Assembly (NCBI GenBank): GCA_018907035.1
Contig: JACCIC010000271.1
Coordinates: 241,001-305,000, forward strand
Reading direction: 5' to 3'
Origin: Sycobia sp. Sy_11
Lineage: Eukaryota; Arthropoda; Insecta; Hymenoptera; Epichrysomallidae
Length of the DNA: 64,000 nucleotides
Positions 11,640-24,075 of this stretch are shown here, in pieces. The notes under the pieces were generated by a model that saw only the letters and a program-made list of their open reading frames with translations, did not search any database and was not told where the DNA came from. Made by a program: the position numbers and the translations under genes. How positions within the stretch are numbered: position 1 is the stretch's first letter; each line of letters begins with the position of its first letter.

Positions 11640-12665
11640 CTACAGAAATTATTGATATGATATTAGTTTTAGGGAAAATTTATAACAACTATACTGCTAC
11701 AGCAACTCTATGCTCAATGATGCCTGAATAGAAGATATTCCTCTATAATGACAAAAAACGTTTAACTGAAAGTGTTCGCAATAGTCATTTTGTTTGCCAA
11801 CGACAATATTGAGAATATGCCAACAATTCTGACTATTTTAGCCATTGCTCATATGGATCCACATATCAGACTTCGGAAAATTGAAAGACAAGCATGATTC
11901 TCTAGACGTACTGTTTCTGGAATTTTAAGAGCTTTTAACTTATATCCTTACCATATCATTGTAACGCAAGCATTAAGGCCACATCACATATTAACTTGTA
12001 TAAGGTTGTTTCAATAGGTTTTTCAGACAATTCAAAACGATCGCCATTTCTTTAGGCACGTTCTATTTGTTGATAAAGCTAAATTCTACAGCTGCGGATA
12101 ACTTAATAAGCATAACTTTCATTATTGATCCAACCATAATCTTCATTGGCATAGACTTTTAGATTATCAAAATCGAAGGAGTCTTATGGTATAGTGCGAA
12201 ATAGTTCATGGTTATTTGATTGGGCTCTATTTCTTTAACAGAAACGTTAAGAGAGATTCGTATTTCGAGTTAGTTCATTTACCTGTACTATTGTAATTGT
12301 TGATTTAGCGACACAGATGAGAATACCATTTAGGCAAGACGATGCTGTACTGCATTGCACAGTCATTATTTGTCAGTTTTGAACGGGCATTTGAATCACA
12401 GATCGATAGGACGTAGAGCTCCAGTTGAATGAAGTGCTTTTTAATCAGATCTCACATCACCTGATCTTTTCTTATAGGCGTATGTAAAAAATTTTATTTA
12501 TGCACATGGGTCCACCACAAGAAAAAGCATGATGGAAATAATGCGGAGAGCTTGTACAGCTATTCTCCAAGAAACTTTGCTTTGTACGATGCATGGTTTT
12601 GGAAGAAGAAAAAATTTATGTCATCAAGTTGACTGTAAAAATTTCGAACATTTCATCCGAGGATA
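11640..12665 (+). pseudogene. IS630/Tc1-type (DDE_3) transposase relic
   Basis: The plus-strand reading, broken by stops, matches the insect transposase family with an N-terminal HTH and DDE_3 core: a HTH tail near 11870-11960 (RKIERQA, then a YPYHI-like stretch), a catalytic block near 12320-12400 (FRQDDAVLHC, family pattern FQQDGAPPH), a second near 12410-12470 (VELQLNEV..SHHLIFSY, family pattern VEWPPRSPDLTPLDFF), and a C-terminal AYVKNFIYAHGSTT at about 12480. No intact frame exists. Confidence 0.65.
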
Positions 12666-14879
12666 GTTCTTTCTGTTAGAGAGTAGTTATAAAAATTGCG
12701 ATATTTGCAGAATCTGACTCATGATAATCAAGCATCCCAAAGGATACAGAATTTATTATATACACGTTACTATTTCTGAGTAACCCTGAAAGTAAGGACA
12801 ACCTTCGAAGGGTCAATATAATTAAAATGATTCTTACAATGAGATTGAATATTTCTTAAAAGTATTTCTTGAAAGTATTTCTTATAAAAAAACATTGTCA
12901 AATAACAACCACAGAATTTCTTAAAATTTATCTTTGAAACAAACTTCAAGAGTAATAAAAAAATTATATAAAATCATTTTAAAAGTTATATAATCGTATA
13001 AATATAATACGTTCAGGACGTAAAATTTCTCTTTCCGAATTCAGAGTCAAAATTTTACAAAAACCTTTTGAATTTCAAATGACCTTGAAAATAAAAATAA
13101 GTTTGTCAAAGGTCTGACAGATTCTTATCTTTTAATTTGTAAACAATAATTAATTGATAATAATTCTATACCCCAAAAAACAATTTTTAATAAAAGTAAA
13201 ATGGTAAGACGAGTTTGATATGTTTTAGCGTAGTAAAGACTTTAAATATATCTTTTTATATATTTAATAAAAGATTTATATAAAATACTTTCAACAAGTG
13301 AAAAATATATTAATACACACAATATTCTATAATTAAATAAAAAATCAGAAATATTTAATAAATGAATATAATGACTTAAAGGAAAATAATAATATGTATT
13401 CTCATTTATAGAAATTTCCTTTAACATTTTATATAAACAAAAGCCATTAGATTGTAATAAGTAATAATTGAAGAGAGGTGATATTCGTTCAAAATATCTA
13501 AAAACTAATTAATTATTGAGTATATATTTATAATATATAATATGTATAACATAATATATGCGTATGTTAAAATATATAGTAATTTTATCATACCTACTGG
13601 AATTCTGTGAATACATGCTTGTAGAGTAAGAAAATAGTAATTATTTTAATTGTCTCAACAATAAAAGAAAGAATTTTCAAGAAGGTAAAATAAATCAACT
13701 AATTGAAGACGCGAACAGAAGACAAGGTGCTCACTGACATAGGTCAAATTCATATCGAATGTTAACAAATAGTGACAAGAATCAAAACAACATTAGTTAG
13801 TACATTTATAGAAGAATAAGCGAATACCGTGAATTTTTAATGTGAAACATCAGCAGCAAAGTCAAGGGGTCAAGTAGCCCGATTACTACCCTCGAAGTAG
13901 TTGCTTTACCTAGCGTGATCTCAGGTATAGAGTATGGTTCTCGAGTATCAAGTGGTACTGACGGACAAGCTGCCATCGCCTACTCTCATTGGCGATCCAG
14001 TCTTAGCATAGTATAGCAGAGGTGACACTCACAAAACAAGGTCCACGCATCGAGCCTCTAATAACAGAAGCTTATACACGTACAGGGCGAGATCGTGAAT
14101 CTACTAAATGACACTATAGACCGACTACAAAGAAAAAATTACAGAACTGTTTTTATAAATGACGATAAATTATAAATGACGATGAATACAGCTCAGTATT
14201 TCGATCAGAAATGAGTTAGTTGACTAAGACTTTTATGTCCAGAAGAAGAGAAAGACGTGTGCATGCTATTAGAAAACTGGGAAGACTGAGAATTTATTAA
14301 GCAAGATACGTCTTGATTAATTTATTAATCAAGATACGCGCCTGGACCTTACGGAATTTGTTTCTTATGTCGACATGACTGAGAATTGCCAGAAATACTT
14401 GGCGTGTGTTACATTATGGGCGCTGTATACCATTAGTTGCACCATTTGGTTTCTCTAATTATACTTAAATCTTTACGAAAATGGTAGCGTCGTTTTTCTC
14501 ATGCTTAATAAAAAAAGAGGGTAGTAATGTTATATATAGATGGCATATTTAGTAAGGCAGAAATGAAAGAAGATGAGTCCAACCTCTAAAGGATGTACTG
14601 AATATTGCTGTACAACATGGCATAGGATTTTACTAGAGAAACTGCCAGATTATGCAAAAATGGATCGAATTGCAAGTTATAGAACATGGTACTACCAAGC
14701 CATTTCAGAGAAAAGAAGACGATGTAAGAAATTTACCGGCCCCAAAAATTTTAAAGTAAGTTATGAGATTTCTAGACTTATATAGTTATTTTTGAAAATA
14801 TTATGCAAGAATTGCATCGCCGTTGAGTAACTTTATAAGAAAAATTGTAAATTTTATATAGGGATAACAAACAAACTGA
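12666..14879. other. mostly unrecognised AT-rich sequence
   Basis: No gene was recognised. From about 13860 base composition rises and a few open stretches appear (for example near 13950 and 14573-14785). These could be worn-out gag or protease sequence of the Gypsy relic that follows, but no motif supports this. Confidence 0.4.
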
Positions 14880-16270
14880 CACGGGCGCTTATCAGAGCTG
14901 AAGTGTTTCATCTTTACTGCAAAAACAGAAAGATGGAGTTACATAACGATGCCTAAAAGGAAGGTTACAGTACCAATTTACTCCAAAAATCTGTACAAAT
15001 GCACCTGATCTACTATATGAGTAAAAAACGACACCAGCGGAACGAAATTACTACAACTATGATTTGGAAGTACTAATAGTAGTAAGAGCATTTGAAAAGT
15101 TTAAAATCTATTGTAAAACATTTAAGTTTACTGTGAACAATAAAGAATTGAATACCAATTTTCAGATGAGACTGCTTTCTCGAAATGTTCCAGTACCAAA
15201 TAGAACATTATCTTGGCAATAAAATACAACATGTTGATGCTCTAAGACAAGAATTTCGTACCGAGAGCGATACAATAAAAAATTATAAAAATATCGCATT
15301 AATCTTATAGCATCCACCGTATCAAGAATAAAATACAATCATTCATTGAAAATGGAATCACTTACACTTTAGCATTTAGAAAACAGAAGAAAAAGAAAGG
15401 CAAATTATCATCTATTCTAAAGAAATCCATGCCAATGTACACTGTATATATTGGCCATATTGGACCACTTTCGTTTACGAGCAAAAAGTATCAACATTTT
15501 TGCATTATTATAGATATTTTCAGAAAATAAACTTAAATATTTACGAAAAAAATCTGTCGAAATCGCTGAGGTAATCAAAAAGTAGAAGTTTCTGTAGAAG
15601 CACTTTAACAACCTTCGAAGAATTATCAGCGATAGGAGCCCAGCTTTAACTTCGAAAGATATCGAGGAATATTGCAGAAAGCCGAACATCTGTCATTTAT
15701 TAATTATGACAGGTATTTCGAGAGGTATGGTTATCGAATATACGATACTTATCGAAATGGCGAATCGTTTTGGTTTTTCAGTAATCGCTAACCTTGCACT
15801 GTAGGAACCGTTAAAACGTTATAAGTATATCTGTTGGAACAATACATTACGAACTCATGTTAGGAGCCAAACTTTTTAGGCTGGACAAATCGGAACTGAT
15901 AAACAAAATTATTGAAGGTGAACTAGAAGAATTTGAGAAAAAACGAGAACAATTACGAAAAACTGCGATCGAGCAAATCAAAGTATCCAAGGTGAGAATG
16001 TAAAATATTACAATAAGAATCACAACTCATCGAGAAAATATAAAGTTGACGATATAGTAGTTATTAGAACATAGCAAAGGCTTAGAAGTCTTTATAAAGT
16101 ACTTTGAACCCATACATCGTCGTTACAGACCAGATCAAGTATGTCGAGGCGCTCACCACATTCGATGGCCCCCATACACTTCTACTGTGGTTCAAAATAT
16201 GAAACCGTAAAAAGTGTTCAAAGTTAACTATGAAGAAGATGGCGTTATCGTCATCTAAGATGAAAGTAAT
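14880..16270 (+). pseudogene. Gypsy pol relic: RNase H and integrase
   Basis: RNase H is clear at about 14890-15290: a stretch reading KTTPAERNYYNYDLEVLIVV (family pattern TPAERNYS-TELEALAVV) is followed by FEKFKIYCKTFKFTVNNKEL. Integrase similarity follows at about 15380-16000 (HIGPLSFTSKKYQHFCIIID near 15450), and a charged tail (about 15890-15990) is like the coiled end of integrase. Stops and frameshifts are numerous, and the RT and gag portions were not recognised. An LTR-like segment follows at 16396-16814. The relic is dead. Confidence 0.75.
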
Positions 16271-16395
16271 GAGCAAAATGGCCGACTAGGCAGTAACCAA
16301 CAAAGAATTAATAAGATCACATCGGAACCAATGGCATAAAAGAGAAGGCCGAATGACAGCCGTCTCCTGAGGACAGACGAACTGCCAGGAATGGC

Positions 16396-16814
16396 TGAGT
16401 TGTGCGAATGGGAGTTTATAATGCGCGTTTACTGCACGTGTTTATAATATCTATTGTATAAAAAAAATACAATATATACTTTCAAAATGTGCATAGTAAC
16501 GGAGATTTTCGTTAAAAAATTAAAAATAAAACATAATTGTTAAATGCACTATTACTTAAATGTTTTAATTATCCTGATCACCACGTGCTAACGGTTTTAT
16601 AGTTGGGTGAACTCCGAAAGGTCATCAGCAAGTTACCAGTATATATATTTGGCAATTCATACTCGTATTCTTTCCGTATAAATATTAGAAATAGTTTTTT
16701 AACTGCAAGTTGTCCGCCGTTAATGAAATAAACGGTCAGAAACGATTTTCTGACTTACTGGCTTTTTACTAGAAAATCATTCGCAACCAAACTCCGATAA
16801 TCAGCTGATGGCGC
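16396..16814 (+). mobile_element. LTR-like repeat, probable 3' LTR of the Gypsy relic
   Basis: A purine-rich GAGGACAGACG lies just upstream and the segment starts TGTGCGAATGGG. It contains GAAATAAACGGTCA, a plausible polyadenylation region, and ends CAGCTGATGGCGC. About 230 bp (16604-16814) can be matched with 29583-29811, including CTCCGAAAGG, AAATAAACGGTCA and the final CAGCTGATGGCGC, after which the two loci diverge. The left border is inferred from position and is less sure than the right. Confidence 0.55.
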
Positions 16815-16976
16815 CGAAATATGAATTAGTTGTAAACGTATTATATACGTGAATTATTTGAAATTTAATTGTATCATTCTGCAATAAATATTCTGATAAT
16901 AAATCTAAGTATTGATAGAATAACTTTTAACTAATATAAAACACTTTAATTGTGCTTATGTCGACTGTTTTTGGAT

Positions 16977-17112
16977 AAAATTAATAAATATTTCTATTGG
17001 CCTTACAGTCATATTTATTGTATTAATATTAATATAAACATATATTAATATAATTATATATTATTTTTAATTTAATTGGACTGTAAAACCAGTAGAAATA
17101 TTTATTAATTTT
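16977..17112. repeat. 34-bp inverted repeat (hairpin or small MITE)
   Basis: Arms 16977-17010 and 17079-17112 are near-perfect reverse complements (ending CTTACAGTC and starting GACTGTAA) around a 68-bp AT-rich spacer. No target duplication was clear. Confidence 0.75.
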
Positions 17113-18397
17113 AACTAATATATTTGACTATTATTTATATGATTTAAATATTAACTATTGAGAAATGTTATATAAAAGCATAATTTATAAAAATATTAAT
17201 GTATAAAATAAAAATAAATTCAAACAAAAGAACACAATGTTTTACATTATAATTTAGTAACGATGATTGGCAATAATCTTTGATGGTAATCGTAATAATG
17301 CTTTTAGATAACAATGAAATGCATAAATGACAACACAAAATATGCTTAACACAAACAATATATAAAAACATTTTATTAGTAACTATTAACATTTGTGAAA
17401 TTTGAGGTCATACCCCACATTCTTTCGTTTTTCTACATTCACTGAATAAAAATTATCAAAATCGATAGCTTTCATGACTAAAAAACTACCAATTTTATAT
17501 CACAAAAGTGGAAAATATGTGTTTATACATGAGGATGTGTTCAGCGATACATTTCTGTTTTAGTTTTTTAACGAAATATTTTAAAGTTAATTTGGTTCTA
17601 CTTATAGAATGTATTTTTAATGTTATATGGATGATAAAACCAAGGAATAGAATATAACATATTATAAGGATTTCATTTTAAAGCATTTTTTATGTATGCA
17701 ATGACTGATAGTGATTATTATTAGATTACCAAACTGGTATACGTCACCAGCGGGAACTAGATTACTAACGTACTGAAATTGTCGTAAAATCTTATAATTG
17801 TATATACTTTTATACATTTTCATTTATCTTTACACTTATTCGTACCTATTTTTCAAATTATAAATACTTAAAAATTGTAAATTTTGAATGTATAATTGCT
17901 TCAAATGTCTTTATTGTACGTATAGTTATGATCTGGACAGTGTAGTTTTTTAATACCTACAATATTATAAGAGATATGATATATGACAATATTAAATTAT
18001 GTAGACGATATTTTAAATTAATACTCTAATTTTCATAGATGTGCTGTAATTGATCATTCTATTTTCTTACTTAGATTTTTATATTTTAATTTATTATTGT
18101 GCAGTTGTAATGATTTTGTATTTTAAATTACATAATATAATATTGTATTATAATAGCATATATATATAATAACAGTTAACATTTTTACTATTATCATTGC
18201 ATCGCGTATCTTCCAAGACACCATTACGTGCTTGTTGCCTGGTACTGAGTATAGTTTCCTCTTTGCAATAAAAAAGGTAAAAAAATTTTTTCCTACATGT
18301 TCACATGCAAAATTTGGCGGCTTTTTATGTTAATCAACGTACAGCATTATTACAATTACAATTGCTTCAGCAAATAAAAAAATCTTATCGTAGAATA
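17113..18397. other. AT-rich spacer, no gene recognised
   Basis: Very AT-rich. No coding similarity, TIR pair or RNA gene was seen. Confidence 0.5.
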
Positions 18398-18399
18398 TA

Positions 18400-19284
18400 G
18401 GAAGGCGGTTCAATAAGTACCCGTTTTTGAACACAGAGGACGTTCCTTAGGAAAGCTGGTGTTATTATCGTGTGCTGCCATCTATCAAACGATGCCAAAA
18501 TGTGTCTACCGTAATGGCAATTAATATTTTACATGATAAGTTGGTTATGAAACAATTGTGGGTCTGATGGGTGCCGCAATTGCTCATGGTAGACAACAAG
18601 CGAAACGGCTGTTAATTTCGAAGCAGTGTTTGGAATAATTTAAGCGAGATCTGAAGGACTTTTTGCGGTCGAATTGTCATCTTTGATGGAACCTGGATTC
18701 ATCATTACATATAAGAAATTGAGCAACAATCAAAACAATGGATTTTGCGCGGTGAATCTGCTCTAAAGAAGGAGGAATTTTTGGAATACGAAGGGGATTA
18801 TCCTGATGGACTTTTTAGAAAAAGGAAGAACGATCACTGGACAATATTACAGTGAGTTGTTGGACCGCTTCGACAAAAAATTGAAGGATACATGTCCACA
18901 TTTGGTGAAAAAAGGTGTTGTTTCATCACGATAACGCACCAGCACATTCATCTGGAGTTGTCGCCACCAAACTACATGAATTGCGTTATCAATTACTGCT
19001 GCACCACCCGTATTCACCCTATCTGTCTCCTTGCGACTTCTTTTTGTTCCTTAACATGAAGAAATGGCTCGCGGGAAAAATATTTTGCTCAAACGGCGAA
19101 GTCGTCGCCGAGACAGTGGCTTATTTTGAAGGGTTCGAAAAATCATTTTTTGGAGGGGTTAAAAATGGCCAGAACGTTTAGAGAAATGTATCTTTCTAAA
19201 AGGTGACTATGTTGAAAAATAAAAAAAAATTTTGAAAAAATGGTGTCTTCATTTTTAGCACGGGTACTTATTGAACCACCCTCG
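18400..19284 (+). mobile_element. mariner deletion derivative (885 bp) with TIRs
   Basis: TA dinucleotides at 18398-18399 and 19285-19286 flank matching ends: GGCGGTTCAATAAGTACCCG on the left and CGGGTACTTATTGAACCACC on the right. The last third of the transposase is open at 18915-19181 and reads VLFHHDNAPAHSSGVV then YSPYLSPCDFFLF, so the second and third catalytic Asp blocks remain (the family has SPDLAPSDFF). Upstream reading is broken and the N-terminal domain is largely gone. The 38631-39186 element on the other strand has very similar ends and belongs to the same or a close family. Confidence 0.85.
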
Positions 19285-19286
19285 TA

Positions 19287-20085
19287 TTTATATGTGAATA
19301 AAAACAATGATAATAAATAATCGAAATTAATAGTCGATTCGAAGCATAAAATGTTTCTAACATTTATACTCCAAAATGAAGATTTACAAAACTATATCGT
19401 ATAAAGTTCAATTTTCATTTCTTTATTGGAAAAGTCGATTATTTTTAAATTGTTATTAAGTAACATTTTTATAAAATATAAAATGATATTTACTGTTTCA
19501 TCTTTCATTACATATTATAGATGATTGAAAGGTACAAATGTTTTGTACAAATAATAATTTGAAGAGTGAATGGGATTGCGTTCTTTTCAAATACTGGAAA
19601 AAAAGTTCATTGCGTACATGGGGGTACATGTATTGCGTATGTAATGTGTAATGTAATGCGTAATATAATGCGCCATTCCATCAAAACAAAAAGAAGAAGC
19701 CGCAGTTGCTCCGATAGTACAGAGCGTATATGAAGTGGTCATATTTTTGAAGTTAATACTTCTTACGCCGCACCTCGCTCCGCTCAAGTCGGATGGGGAC
19801 CAACCTGAAAAATTTTCGGGTCAGCTACCTGAGAGCCTAACGGAAGTAGTGAGTGTAAGGGAAGTGACGTATTTGATCGGTACCCCTACTCCATTGGACT
19901 CTCGTTCTGTCCCTCTTTCTCTCACTTGCAATCCAAACCTCCACTCACTAACCTCTCTCTCTCTCTCTCTCGCTCACTCGCTCTCTTTCTCTACGTACCT
20001 ACCTACGTAGCTACCTATCTACCTACCTACCTACCTATCTAGAACCTACTTACCTACTTACCTACCAACCCTCCATGAGTATATA
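19287..20085. other. spacer with low-complexity tract
   Basis: No gene recognised. From about 19590 base composition rises, with TAATGYG-type repeats (19630-19675), a CT-rich run (about 19945-19990) and CTAC/CTAT tetranucleotide repeats (about 19990-20068). Open frames here are low-complexity artefacts. Confidence 0.7.
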
Positions 20086-20087
20086 TA

Positions 20088-21345
20088 CGAGGGTGGATGG
20101 ATAAGTTTCCGGCCTGATCAAGAGATGGTGCCACTAGGTATACCTTGAGGTCGCGTTCTATAGTACCATCCTTAGATAGCTTGTAGCAATAGTTTCAGTC
20201 CGATTGCCGTGTTAGTTTAGGTTTGACAGCACACTGAACAAGACGCCTCTATGTTTTTCGTAAAAATGGAAAAGCTGGAATCAAATCCTTTTATTTGAAG
20301 GGGTTAACGCCGAAGGAAATTATGAAGAGATTGACTCCACACTGTGAACATCCTTCCCATCATATTCAACTGTCGAGCAGTGGGTTTCCGAGTTTCAAAA
20401 GGGTGGTGTGAGCACCTCTGATGAACCTCGCTCAGGACGCCCCATTGTGGTCACAATTCCAGATATGGTCGAAAAAATCAATCAAATAGTGCTGAAAGAC
20501 CGCAGATTAAAATTGCGTGAGATAGCTGAGATCTGTAAGATGTCATATGAACGTGTACAAAATATTTTGCACTAACATTTGTATATCGAAAAGCTCTGTG
20601 CAAGATGGGTGCCGCGTTTGCTAACTAAATGGATTCGAAAGAACATGTCTACCGCCAATTTGGCGTTGTATAAGCGAAATCCAAGCGAATTTTTGCGTCG
20701 ATCCGTAACCGTTGACAAAACGTGGGTCCACCACTACACTTCTGAAACCAAACAATAGTCTAAACCGTGGATTGGACCAGGGGAACCAACTCAAAAGCAG
20801 GCAAAAACAATTTTTTCGGCGAACAAGGTTATGGCTATTATTTTTTGGGATGCAATAGGTATAATATACATTGATTCCTTTGAAAAGGGTAAAACTATCA
20901 CTGGATAATACCACACAGACTTATTGCAACGTTGGAGCCACGAAGTGAAAATTAAACGACTTCATCTGGTTAAGAAAAAAATCTTTTTTCATCACGATAA
21001 CGCACCAGAGCACACGTCAGTCGTTGTGATGGCTAAAATCAACGATCTGAAGTTTGAATTGATGCCGAACCCTCCCTACTCACCAGACCTAGCCCCGAGT
21101 GACTATTATCTGTTTTCTAACCTCAAAAATGGCTTGTCGGTAAGAGATTGACGGACAATGAAAAAGTAATCGAAGCTGTAAATGGGTATTTTGAGGTGCT
21201 TGATGAATCAGTCTATGGCATTACTAGACTAGAACAGCGCTATGAAATTTATCAGCCTTGGAGGAGATTATGTTGCGAAATCAAAAAAAAATTCTTAAAA
21301 ACGTTCTTTTTCTTGGTCAGGTCGGAAACTTATCAATCTACCCTC

Positions 21346-21346
<1 letters not shown>
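20088..21346 (+). mobile_element. full-length mariner (1259 bp) with inactivated transposase
   Basis: Ends CGAGGGTGGATGGATAAG and, reversed, CGAGGGTAGATTGATAAG are flanked by TA (20086-20087 and 21347-21348). The transposase runs about 20265-21300 through several frames. Visible blocks include the N-terminal SFYLKGLTPKEIMKR, DEPRSGRPIVV between HTH motifs, VTVDKTWVHHYT at the first catalytic block (the family has VTVDETWIHH), FFHHDNAPEHTSVVVMAK at the second and PYSPDLAPSDYYLF at the third. Nonsense codons and frameshifts (for example after NILH, after TKQ and in NGLSVRD) break it into pieces. The two long fragments are 20924-21151 and 21148-21546. Length and termini are normal for the family, so it may still be a substrate for a related transposase. 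Confidence 0.9.

Positions 21347-21384
<38 letters not shown>
21347..21384. repeat. (TA)n microsatellite
   Basis: A TA run directly at the right end of the mariner, which duplicates TA on insertion. Confidence 0.95.
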
Positions 21385-21387
<3 letters not shown>

Positions 21388-21428
21388 AACATCTACAGAT
21401 TAATTATTAATACTCTTTACGCGTGCGC

Positions 21429-21460
21429 GCACACACCCACCCACACACACATACACACGC

Positions 21461-21497
<37 letters not shown>
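21429..21497. repeat. (AC)n microsatellite, target of the R1-clade element
   Basis: A run of AC units (with a few CCAC and GCAC variants) ends exactly where R1-clade sequence starts. Another (CA)n run follows the element's poly(A) at 23135-23150. Confidence 0.9.
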
Positions 21498-21498
<1 letters not shown>

Positions 21499-23117
21499 TT
21501 GTATTTCGGAAATCAAAATCAACAGTCGATGCCATTAAACTGGTAGTGTGTACCGTAAGAAATGCAATCAGTGGTAAGAGATGGAAAGGTGGCACTAAAG
21601 GTGGTCTTCTATTATGAATTCTCCTAAAGAGTTCCGAGTACCCGGTTATTTACAGAATGGTGTGGCCAGCTACTTTGAGAATAGGATAATATTATACCGA
21701 ACTGACAAAGGCATTGTATCACGTAAAGTTACTGTGGGAGTCTACCAGGGCTCGATTATGGGACCTATATTGTGGAATATTATGTATAATCGTGTGTTGA
21801 GGATTCCACAACCGCCTGGTTCAATAACAGTAGGGTACGCCGACGATATCGCTCTAGTAGTAATGGCTAAGACCCTTGATGAACTCACTAAAAATACCAA
21901 TGAGGCAATCAGCAACATCAGTAGATGGATTAAGTCGGCTGGTCTACAATTAGCGGAGCACAAGACAGAAACAGTTCTTGTCAGCAGTCGTAAGAAGGTA
22001 GATAGTATTACTCTTAAAGTTGGTAGCTGCCACATTAGTTCTGCGCCATCTTTACGATACTTGGATGTACAGCTTGATGCCAGGTTAAACTTCAAAGAGC
22101 ATCTAAAGATATCTGGCGAAAAAGAGCAACGAGTTTCAACTGCCTTGTGTCAGCTCATGCCTAACATTGGTGGCCCACGCCCACCCGAGAGGAAGCTATT
22201 AGCTTATGTTGTTAATTCTGTTAGCATGTATGCAGCGCCAATCTGGCATCATGCATGTGGAATTAAATCGTATTGTGAGCTGGCCATTACGACCCGTCGT
22301 CGCTCCTGTATACGTATTATTCGTGGTTACAGGACAGTATCCACCGACGCTGCTGAGGTACTTGCCGGAATTCTTCCTTTCGATTTAGCTGCAGATGAAC
22401 TGGCTAGGCTGCACAACATATGTAAGACCGCAGTGGATTCTCTACAACGTGCTTAAAACGTGGAACGTCAACGTTCTATAGAAATATGGCAAAAACGATG
22501 GAACGATTCTAACAAAGGCCGATGGACTTATCGTATCCTTCCAGACATACAAAGATGGATCAACAGGAAACGCGGGTAACTAGATTTCCACCTAACCCAG
22601 TTGCTGACTAGAAATGGTTGTTTTAGGTGCTATTTCCACCGTTTTCACCTGGATAATAATGATTTCTGCCCCATCTGTCCGACATTGGTCGAGGATGCCG
22701 AGCATATATTAGTGAGCTGCCCTCGTTTTATAACACAACGTGAGCACTTGATGAACATCATCAATAAGCCAATAAGACTAGAGAGCATCCTATCAATAAT
22801 GCTGGAATCTTCTGAAAACTGGAAGGCAGTAGCCAGTTTCGCAAAAGAGGTGATGACCAAACTCAGAAATACCGATAGAACTAGGCGAATGGCCCAAGAT
22901 GAACCAGGCTAACTGATTCTATTTTAAGATGCAGAGGACGAACACCGAACCCCTGATCATTTGTGTGGATGGGGGATGTAGGATAGTGTCATAAGAAGAG
23001 GAGTCGTGTAGCCTAACTAACAGCCCTGCTAAAGTAATATTCCCGGATAGTTCCGGCGGGATGCTGATTTCGAGAGGCCACTAGTGCAGAGCTTGCTCTG
23101 CCTACGCCTAATAAAAA

Positions 23118-23134
<17 letters not shown>
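21498..23134 (+). mobile_element. R1-clade non-LTR retrotransposon, copy 1 (5'-truncated, with poly-A tail)
   Basis: The copy begins inside the RT domain (FRKSKSTVDAIKL) and runs through the YADDIAL catalytic motif at about 21835-21858 to the C-terminal zinc-finger region (CPICPTLVEDAEHILVSCP, about 22669-22725), stop at 22912, a 3' UTR of about 200 bp and a run of about 22 A. The frame 21614-22456 ends at a TAA where copy 2 has Lys. Reading resumes in 22601-22912. Near 21600 a deletion relative to copy 2 removes the block with the first catalytic Asp (VTLDVKNAF). Flanking AC repeats on both sides indicate insertion into a microsatellite. Dead copy. Confidence 0.9.
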
Positions 23135-23148
<14 letters not shown>

Positions 23149-24075
23149 CATGGCACTGAAAATCCAAGACTTTATAGCAAAATATACTAATTAAACATAA
23201 ATTGTTATAATCAATAATAAAAAAAATTCTTGTTTGATTATCTGAATGATGTGGTGGATCCCTGATTGACAGATACTGGTTTGGGCCAATAATTTATATC
23301 AATATACATTGATTGCTTACCTATCCGTAAGCAATCAATGTATATTGATTGCTCACTATATACCCACTACCGTGGGTTGGTGGGTCAGTTTGGTATATAA
23401 TTTTTATTATTTAAAATAAATTTTAATTACTAAACCATGTATGAAATTGTTAAGAATAATGTAAATTTGTTGTATACCACAAAATTTTAATGAAATATAT
23501 TACTTTAATTCAGTTATCAATAAATCTTAAAAAAGTGCTCAAAATTTTTTTGGTAGCTATCCTTCAAAACACCAAAATGAACAAGCAAATTATATTTTTA
23601 ATATATGAAATTAATACCGTTAGAAAGCTGAGGATTTTTTCTCTTGATTCATATATTTTTAATTTTCTAAAATTGTTGCACAATATGCAATTCTTGAGAA
23701 ATTAGAAAAAGTTGTTGAGTGGGGCATGATTGGCACCCAAAGGCGGGCTATGTTTGGCACACATTTTTATAGTATTACGTTCACCCACAATACGTGAATA
23801 CGACAAAAATGCCTAAATGTTCTCGATATTGAAAGTCTTCATTCTTTAGATAATTTTTAAATTTAATTTACAAAATTTTAATGTTAATTATTTGTAACTC
23901 CAGAAGATTCCGAGATTCTTATTATTAACATTCTTATTATCATTTATAATTACATTTTTGTTATTCTTCTATTTTCAACTTGTTAATATTTACATTTGGA
24001 AATTAATATAAGTATACAATTAAATATTTGATTTCTTTTCACTGAATCATTCGTGAAATTTACATCGCAGTATGA
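23135..24075. other. AT-rich spacer with a perfect hairpin
   Basis: No gene recognised. It contains the 23-bp perfect inverted repeat listed at 23298-23349 and ends at the Helitron copy. Confidence 0.5.
23298..23349. repeat. perfect 23-bp inverted repeat with 6-nt loop
   Basis: Arms 23298-23320 and 23327-23349 are exact reverse complements around the loop CTATCC. It is too AT-rich and isolated to be called a terminator or miRNA from sequence alone. It may be the remains of a small MITE. Confidence 0.8.

Noticed and set aside
13242..13427. 61-codon minus-strand frame
   Set aside because: AT-rich composition, no similarity and no conserved features.
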